The notes under the pieces were generated by a model. It saw nothing but the letters and a program-made list of their open reading frames with translations, was not told the origin of the DNA and did no database searches. DNA of 18,236 nucleotides, from positions 1-18,236 of the forward strand of contig CAJTXV010000031.1 of NCBI GenBank assembly GCA_910584255.1, given 5' to 3'. Numbering within the stretch: position 1 is the stretch's first letter; each line of letters opens with the position of its first letter. The stretch is from an uncultured Bacilli bacterium (GTDB lineage Bacteria; Bacillota_I; Bacilli_A; RF39; UBA660). The translations under genes were made by a program, and so were the position numbers. Shown one piece after another: positions 13,905 to 18,236 of this stretch.

Positions 13905-15143
13905 CTAATTTTTTTTATTTCTTCTTTTTCTTCTTTTGATTTTCAAAATAAAAGCAAATAACAAAACAAGAACTACACATATGATTATAATTCCACCAAT
14001 AACAATTTCCCTATGTGCCTTTAAATACTTCATAAAATCAAAAGACAATTTTTCCTTTAAGATAATATCCTGTTCATATAATACTTCATCTTGATATTTT
14101 ACAGATAATTTCCCTAATTTTGTTCAAGATTCCATTTTAGAAGTAATTATTTTTTCACCATGATATTCATACTTTAAGTCATCCTTCTTAAATTCATTGG
14201 GCAAGTATTTTTGATATGATTGTTCAATATAAAAAAAAACATTATCATCTTTTGTATATAGGGTATCTAATGTGAGTATTTTTTCACCCTTCTCAACAAC
14301 AAATTGATTACTATAGTTGTTTATAAAATACTCATAAATAGTTTTTGCATCATAAAAATTTTTAGGTCCCTCATTATATGGTGCCCTAGCAGTTACTAGC
14401 ATATAGTGAACACCATTGGAAGTCGCAATGGAAGCAAGACATAAACCAGCATCATAAGTGGTTCCTGTCTTTCCTCCTTCTACATAATCTAAATTAATTC
14501 CATATTTTCTTTTATTTTTAGTAATAGTACTGTAAACAGTGAAAGAATTATCACTCATCGTATAGGAAGAAGTTGTAATTATTTCTCTAAAAGTCTCATT
14601 CTTCAGTGCATATTGAAATATTTTAGCCACTTCTTCAACAGTTGAATAATGTTCCTCTTCATCAAGACCAGTCTCATTCATAACATGAGTATTTTCTAGA
14701 TTTAATTCCGTTGCCTTTTCATTCATTAATTTCACAAAGTTATTCTTCCCACCAGCTATCATCCTCGTTAAGGCTTGAGCTGCATCTGCACCTGATGGAA
14801 GTAATAGTCCATAGAGTCAATCACGGTAAGTTACTTTTTTCCCATATCTAAACCATGCAACCGAAGCATTCGCTTCCACTAATCCATTAAAATCAGCCCA
14901 TGTTAAGGTGATAACATCATCTAAGTTATCAATATGTTCAATGGCAACAATCGCTGTCATAATTTTAGTCATAGAAGCAATCGATATTTTTTCTTTAGAG
15001 TCTTTTTCATAAAGAACTTCATTTTCATCTAAATTATAAAGAATTGCATTTTTAGAATCTAAATTAAATTCTATTGCATTTACTAAAGGAGTTCCAATAT
15101 ATGTGATTACAATAGCAAATATTATGATTAAATATTTCTTCAT
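13905..15143 (-). pseudogene. DacF-type D-alanyl-D-alanine carboxypeptidase, interrupted by two in-frame TGA codons
   Basis: Read in one unbroken frame from the ATG at 15143 to TAG at 13905-13907, the sequence gives a complete low-molecular-weight penicillin-binding protein of about 412 codons. It has a signal peptide, the SMTK nucleophile box (ISIASMTKIMTA), the second box as PSGAD, the EGGKTGTT box, a C-terminal beta domain and a final membrane helix (VIGGIIICVVLVLLFAF) followed by basic residues. TGA at 14817-14819 interrupts VTYRD-stop-LYGLLLPSG, where relatives have Leu. TGA at 14124-14126 interrupts KMES-stop-TKLGKLSVKYQ. No frameshift is seen. Table-11 callers report two pieces (14817-15152, 14124-14762). 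The enzyme would trim peptidoglycan stem peptides. The GGGTG site lies six bases before ATG. Confidence 0.85.
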
Positions 15144-15196
15144 ACATTTCACCCATTCCCTATCCTAAGTATAATATAGGAATTAGGAAAAGACTA

Positions 15197-15225
15197 GAAA
15201 AAAAGAAAAAGTTTGGTACTTTTCC
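15197..15225 (-). terminator. Rho-independent terminator after tag
   Basis: On the minus strand GGAAAAGT, a five-base loop and ACTTTTTC form an 8-bp stem (one G-U), followed by TTTTTTTC. It begins directly after the TAA of the DNA glycosylase gene and separates the repair operon from the dacF-like gene. Confidence 0.72.
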
Positions 15226-15768
15226 TTAAGATTTCTTATACATAAAGCATTCTTCTTCATGAGAATAGATTACACCAATTGCTTGTAAGTAGGAATATAT
15301 AATTGTACTTCCTACAAATCGCATCCCTCTTTTTTGTAAATCACTTGACAATTTATCTGACAAGGAATTGGTCGTTTTTCCTGTTTCATAGAGTATTTGA
15401 TTATTCGTAAATGTTTTTAAGTAATTGGAAAATAGCCCATACTCTTTTTGAATATTTTTAAATACTTTACTATTATTGATAGCAGCTTTTATTTTTAATT
15501 TATTTCGAACGATTCCTTGATTCTGTAATAATTCTTCTATTTTTTTATCATCATAATGACTTATTTTATCAATATCAAAGTAATCAAATGCTTTCTTAAA
15601 ATTTTCTCTTTTATTTAAGATACATTCCCAAGAAAGTCCTGCTTGAAAGGATTCTAAAATTAGCATCTCAAACAAGTAATCATCATGAAAGTTTGACCTG
15701 CACCATTCATGATCATGATACTCTATATATTTTGGATTATTTAAATTACACCAACTACATCGAATCAT
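15226..15768 (-). CDS. tag: DNA-3-methyladenine glycosylase I
   Basis: A 180-residue protein matching E. coli Tag in length and order. C4 in MIRCSWC, H18 in EYHDHEW, and H170 and C174 in SHEEECF supply the expected zinc site. E39 and W47 in LESFQAGLSWECIL are the base-pocket residues, followed by the helix-hairpin-helix part (KIEELLQNQGIVRNKLKIKA) and RGMRFVGSTIIYSYLQAIG. The enzyme removes 3-methyladenine from alkylated DNA, starting base-excision repair. Its ATG overlaps the TGA of the upstream ogt gene (ATGA), so both direct reversal and base excision of alkylation damage are made together. It ends at a clear terminator. Confidence 0.95.
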   Translation of the reverse strand: MIRCSWCNLNNPKYIEYHDHEWCRSNFHDDYLFEMLILESFQAGLSWECILNKRENFKKAFDYFDIDKISHYDDKKIEELLQNQGIVRNKLKIKAAINNSKVFKNIQKEYGLFSNYLKTFTNNQILYETGKTTNSLSDKLSSDLQKRGMRFVGSTIIYSYLQAIGVIYSHEEECFMYKKS

Positions 15769-16304
15769 AATTTTGTTCCTTTCTTTGGGATAAAATATTT
15801 AGTCATATCATTTTTTTCATGAGCTAAAAGGGCAATTTTATTTTGCATTCCTCCTCCATATCCTGTTAAATTTCCATGGACTCCAACCACTCTATGACAT
15901 GGAATAATAATCCAAATAGGATTTCTGCTAACGGCACCTCCTACTGCTTGCGATGACATTTTTTTGATGGAAAAACGTTTCTCTATTCTTTTAGAAATAT
16001 CACCATACGTCAAGGTTTTACCATAAGGAATTGTACTGATAATATTCATTACTTCTTCTCTAAATGGAGTTAAATTCTCTATTTTGTATTGTGGTATAAA
16101 GTTTGGTTTCTCTCCACTAAAGTAAATATCTAACCATAGACTAGTTTCTTTAAATATGGGAAGTTCCTCTTCTAAATAATCTTCTTTATCATTCAAAGAA
16201 GTTCTAAAATCTTTAAAGTATAAACTAGTTAAATATGTTCCATCACTATTCATAATAATATCTGAAAATTCTTTTTTAGTTTTATATGTATATTGATAAA
16301 TCAT
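15765..16304 (-). CDS. ogt: Methylated-DNA-[protein]-cysteine S-methyltransferase
   Basis: About 179 residues. The second ATG (16304) is slightly preferred, since GGGGGAG lies five bases before it but only two bases before the first ATG at 16307. The C-terminal winged-helix half holds the active-site box IIIPCHRVVG (acceptor Cys at about residue 136), preceded by PYGKTLTYGDIS and AVGGAVSRNP and followed by GNLTGYGGGMQNKIALLAHE. The N-terminal half is a less conserved ribonuclease-H-like domain. The protein transfers alkyl groups from O6-alkylguanine to its own cysteine in a suicide reaction. It is the first gene of a two-gene operon with tag. Confidence 0.95.
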   Translation of the reverse strand: MIYQYTYKTKKEFSDIIMNSDGTYLTSLYFKDFRTSLNDKEDYLEEELPIFKETSLWLDIYFSGEKPNFIPQYKIENLTPFREEVMNIISTIPYGKTLTYGDISKRIEKRFSIKKMSSQAVGGAVSRNPIWIIIPCHRVVGVHGNLTGYGGGMQNKIALLAHEKNDMTKYFIPKKGTKL

Positions 16305-16349
16305 CATAACTCCCCCAACATACTAAAATTACTGATAACTATAATTAGT

Positions 16350-16358
16350 ATTATAACA
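16350..16358 (-). promoter_or_regulatory. Extended -10 promoter of the ogt-tag operon
   Basis: The minus strand reads TGTTATAAT about 45 bases upstream of the ogt start. No clear -35 box is visible. There is no Ada-type operator that I recognise. Confidence 0.55.
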
Positions 16359-16381
16359 CAATTTCTTTTCTTCCTAATATT

Positions 16382-16639
16382 TCATTTTTCCATCCTCCCA
16401 AATGGATGTCTCATTTTATTTTTAATTTCATCATTCAAAATTTTTTTTGCCACCTCATAAATAACTTCAGCCTCTTCCTCGGATACATGAATTTTACTAA
16501 CTAATTCATAAATGATTTTATTCTTACTTTTCCTACTAATGAAAAAGTTATCCTCTAAAATATCATTAATAAGAATACATCTATCCTCGTTATAATTTAA
16601 TTCTTCAGATAATGCTTTAATAAAACCTTTCTTATTCAT
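16382..16639 (-). CDS. Small helical protein coupled to the membrane-bound XRE regulator
   Basis: The start at 16639 (MNKKGFIKALSEEL) is preferred: GGAGG lies six bases upstream, inside the end of the XRE gene, and the ATG overlaps its last codons (ATGAATAA). A start at 16663 would add eight residues. The 85 residues are nearly all helix and seem to contain two similar halves: FIKALSEELNYNEDRCILIN and IIYELVSKIHVSEEEAEVIY, each reminiscent of the N-terminal helical hairpin of HU-family proteins. The end is KNKMRHPFGRM. I do not know its function. Coupled translation suggests that it assists or opposes the XRE protein, for example by binding it or DNA; this is inference. Confidence 0.7.
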   Translation of the reverse strand: MNKKGFIKALSEELNYNEDRCILINDILEDNFFISRKSKNKIIYELVSKIHVSEEEAEVIYEVAKKILNDEIKNKMRHPFGRMEK

Positions 16640-17552
16640 TAGTTCCTCCATATATTTTTCCATTTGCTTCCATTTGAATCAATCTTCCATATTCAAATAC
16701 ATAAGATAAACTAAATAAGAATAGTATCTCTAATATATCAAATAGGGCAAAGTCCATATCCATATCAGTTGTTAATAACATGTTAAATACGATTACTCCA
16801 AGATCAGGAAGAAGAATTATTGCAATCATGAGCCATGCCATTTTCTTTATATGATTGACATTTTCTAAAGTAAATGGCGTTTCTCCAATATTTAGATTTT
16901 CGAATAACTTAGATAAATGCTTAAACGTTAGAGACATTAAATATAAAGATACCAGTAATGTTAATAATCCAGTTTCTAGATATCCGATAATTAAAGCTTT
17001 TGAGTTATTCTTGAACATATCTACATATTGTGAATTCACCTTATCTGCTTTTACGTCTGTAATTTTATTTCCATTCATCTTAAATTCATAGTTATCTCCC
17101 ACTCTTTCGAATGTAATACGCTCATTGATACTCTTCCATATAAATTCATCATTTTTAACCTCTAAATTATGAATTATAAAAGCAATAGAAATCATTCCAA
17201 TGACTACAAGTGGCATTGTAATGAAGCAAATATATCTCATTATTTTAGCTACAATAGATATAACTTTGCTTAATCCCTTCATTTTTCTTTGTTCCTCTTG
17301 TTTTAATGAGATTACTTCTTTTTGTACATTTTTATCTAAAGATGAAATATCAATGATGCTATCGTTTACTAAATCATTAATTCGACAATGAAATACTTTA
17401 CATAGTTCTAATAGATTATTCATCTCTGGATAGGCATCTCCTGTTTCCCATTTACTGATACTTTGCCTTGATACATTTAACTTATCTGCCAACTCCTCCT
17501 GTGATAGTTTTTTTACTTTTCTTATTTTTTTTAAATTATCTCCAAATTTCAT
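16632..17552 (-). CDS. Membrane-bound XRE-family regulator with DUF2975-like domain
   Basis: A 306-residue protein. Residues 5-62 form a Cro/CI helix-turn-helix (LSQEELADKLNVSRQSISKW). A linker follows, then a DUF2975-like membrane region with helices near 107-128, 187-208, 238-258 and 270-287. The loop between the first two (about 130-185) likely faces outside and could sense a signal. Conserved bits are GETPFTLENV at about 223-232 and the closing FEYGRLIQMEANG. Such fusions are common in Bacillota next to small membrane or stress genes; their ligands are mostly unknown. GGAGG lies before ATG. It is translationally coupled to the small helical protein and may control its own promoter region at 17588-17618. 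Confidence 0.85.
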   Translation of the reverse strand: MKFGDNLKKIRKVKKLSQEELADKLNVSRQSISKWETGDAYPEMNNLLELCKVFHCRINDLVNDSIIDISSLDKNVQKEVISLKQEEQRKMKGLSKVISIVAKIMRYICFITMPLVVIGMISIAFIIHNLEVKNDEFIWKSINERITFERVGDNYEFKMNGNKITDVKADKVNSQYVDMFKNNSKALIIGYLETGLLTLLVSLYLMSLTFKHLSKLFENLNIGETPFTLENVNHIKKMAWLMIAIILLPDLGVIVFNMLLTTDMDMDFALFDILEILFLFSLSYVFEYGRLIQMEANGKIYGGTNE

Positions 17553-17587
17553 TAGAGTTCCTCCTTTTCTATTCCATCGTAATACTG

Positions 17588-17618
17588 ATTATAGAAAAAA
17601 ACTATCAACTTTGAGTTG
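17588..17618 (-). promoter_or_regulatory. Putative promoter and operator of the XRE gene
   Basis: The minus strand has a perfect TATAAT (17588-17593), about 36 bases before the ATG. A short inverted repeat, CAACT-CAA-AGTTG, lies at 17606-17618, where a -35 box would be expected and none is obvious. It could be an autoregulatory operator, but the repeat is short. Confidence 0.4.
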
Positions 17619-17630
17619 CATTTTGAATAT

Positions 17631-17675
17631 TTTTTCCTAAAATACCCAAAATATAAATGATGATTTTAGGAAAAA
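17631..17675. repeat. Perfect 13-bp inverted repeat between the XRE gene and tRNA-Met
   Basis: TTTTTCCTAAAAT (17631-17643) and ATTTTAGGAAAAA (17663-17675) are exact complements separated by 19 bases. It lies between two divergent transcription units, 14 bases before the tRNA promoter -35 box. Neither strand has a T-run after the hairpin, so it is not a standard terminator. Confidence 0.7.
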
Positions 17676-17688
17676 TAAAAAAATGGTA

Positions 17689-17717
17689 TTGTCAAAAGAT
17701 AGTAAAAATGCTATTAT
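17689..17717 (+). promoter_or_regulatory. Promoter of tRNA-Met
   Basis: TTGTCA (17689-17694), a 17-base spacer and TATTAT (17712-17717) lie about 20 bases before the mature tRNA 5' end. This is the only plus-strand promoter I can support in the window. Confidence 0.7.
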
Positions 17718-17736
17718 TATATTGTTCTTGTTTTAT

Positions 17737-17813
17737 GGCGAGGTAGCTCAGCTGGCTAGAGCATTCGGTTCATACCCGAAAGGTCGAGGGTTCGATCCCC
17801 CCTCTCGCTACCA
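17737..17813 (+). tRNA. tRNA-Met (CAT), elongator type
   Basis: A 77-base cloverleaf. The acceptor stem opens GGCGAGG and pairs with the 3' strand ending before discriminator A and an encoded CCA; position 1 is G and 72 is U, as in Bacillus elongator tRNA-Met. The D arm is GCTCAGCTGGCTAGAGC. The anticodon stem UUCGG/CCGAA encloses the loop TTCATAC with anticodon CAT. The T arm is GAGGGTTCGATCCCCC. Lysidine-modified Ile(CAU) is the alternative for any CAT tRNA, but the close match to elongator Met argues against it. It lacks the three consecutive G-C pairs of the initiator anticodon stem. Confidence 0.92.
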
Positions 17814-17827
17814 ATTTAGATATTTTA

Positions 17828-17859
17828 AAAGCCTTGTAGTTTAAGGCTTTCTTTTTTTT
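17828..17859 (+). terminator. Rho-independent terminator of tRNA-Met
   Basis: AAAGCCTT, a seven-base loop and AAGGCTTT form a perfect 8-bp stem followed by CTTTTTTTT, 14 bases after the tRNA CCA. Confidence 0.85.
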
Positions 17860-17961
17860 ATTTACTTTTTTCAATAATTATAAAAAATATTTAGTTAAAT
17901 TTTAGTTATTTTTTATTTAACATTCTTATTTTTGTATAATCCAATAAATAATAATTTTTTT

Positions 17962-18174
17962 CTACTTTGTATTTTCTCCTATTGCTTTCCTACTACTTCT
18001 ATATAATGCAGAAAAAATCATACAAAATAAACTAGGAATCACTGCAAAACCTGCATTTACTTCTCCATTATTAATGAGAACATACCCTGCACCAACAAAA
18101 GTAAGAATTAAAAATGCTATCATTAAAATCATAAATATTTTCATTTTTAATTGTTCTTTTTTCAAATTAAACAT
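17962..18174 (-). CDS. Small protein with two membrane helices
   Basis: A 70-residue protein not recognised as a family. A basic N-terminus (NLKKEQLKMK) leads into a helix at about 12-33 (IFMILMIAFLILTFVGAGYV). A short polar turn (NNGEVNA) is followed by a second helix at about 41-57 (GFAVIPSLFCMIFSALY) and a basic tail (RSSRKAIGENTK). Both ends should face the cytoplasm. AGGAG lies 12 bases before ATG, rather far, so an internal ATG at codon 11 cannot be excluded, though it would remove the basic N-terminus. Its promoter probably lies near the right edge: a TATACT is present on the minus strand near 18230. It ends in TAG. Confidence 0.6.
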   Translation of the reverse strand: MFNLKKEQLKMKIFMILMIAFLILTFVGAGYVLINNGEVNAGFAVIPSLFCMIFSALYRSSRKAIGENTK

Positions 18175-18236
18175 TTTTATTTCACACTCCTAAATTGTAA
18201 TTTATTTTTTAGTTCCTGTCTTCCACAAAGTATAAT

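Noticed and set aside
13905..15143. Selenocysteine at the two TGA codons of the dacF-like gene
   Set aside because: Neither site is a catalytic or redox position in the family, and I see no SECIS-like hairpin just after them.
2937..15152. TGA read as tryptophan (genetic code 4) to explain in-frame TGA in the dacF-like and GyrI-like genes
   Set aside because: Six apparently intact genes here end in TGA (thioredoxin-like, GDPD-like, copA, cadA, ogt, small helical protein), three in ATGA overlaps with the next start. At the TGA in the GyrI-like gene Gly is expected and at the first in dacF Leu is expected, not Trp.
17737..17960. tRNA-Met as attachment site of an integrated element
   Set aside because: No integrase gene lies next to it and no repeat of the tRNA 3' end is found elsewhere in the window.
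1..18236. CRISPR array, toxin-antitoxin pair, prophage or riboswitch
   Set aside because: No regularly spaced direct repeats, phage structural genes or recognisable riboswitch cores were seen on either strand.

Overview
The window is very AT-rich DNA from a walled, low-GC Gram-positive bacterium (Bacillota). The mix of a flavin reductase-rubredoxin protein, a Cdd1-like protein, a DacF-type carboxypeptidase gene and elongator tRNA-Met with encoded CCA suggests an anaerobic, possibly gut-associated Bacilli/Erysipelotrichia or Clostridia-like organism; the genus cannot be fixed from sequence alone. Every recognisable protein gene lies on the minus strand. The only plus-strand gene is the tRNA. 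TGA is a normal stop here: six apparently intact genes end in it, three of those in ATGA overlaps.

Layout, in the direction of transcription (right to left). Far right: a 70-aa two-helix membrane protein, then tRNA-Met(CAT) on the plus strand with its own promoter and terminator. Next come a membrane-bound XRE regulator (HTH plus DUF2975-like) and a translationally coupled small helical protein, then an alkylation-repair pair (Ogt and Tag, ATGA overlap) closed by a terminator. A broken DacF-type D,D-carboxypeptidase gene, a 75-aa conserved small protein, a GNAT acetyltransferase and a broken peptidase E gene follow.

The centre is a metal-resistance operon: an ArsR/CadC-type sensor, a free HMA domain protein, a Zn/Cd P1B-ATPase without its own HMA domain, a Cu(I) ATPase (CopA) and a CopZ chaperone. 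A TTGACA-N18-TATAAT promoter with an inverted repeat over its -10 box precedes it, so one divalent-metal sensor appears to control both divalent and copper export.

To its left are a YjbR/EVE-like fusion gene and a Cdd1-like gene. Then a second operon, with a clear promoter (TTGTCA-N17-TATAAT) and terminator, holds a frameshifted deoxyribosyltransferase-like remnant, a PF06541-type membrane protein, a nitroreductase, a flavin reductase-rubredoxin fusion, a broken GyrI-like gene, a 130-aa unknown and a CsoR-family protein that has lost every metal ligand. Last come a glycerophosphodiesterase-like protein that has lost its catalytic residues, a membrane-anchored thioredoxin-like protein overlapping a Tim44-like zinc-ribbon protein, and the terminal repeat of an IS3-family element at the left edge.

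Two themes stand out: four genes with inactivating lesions in 18 kb, which suggests ongoing decay or sequence error, and several family members that are intact as reading frames but have lost their defining residues.
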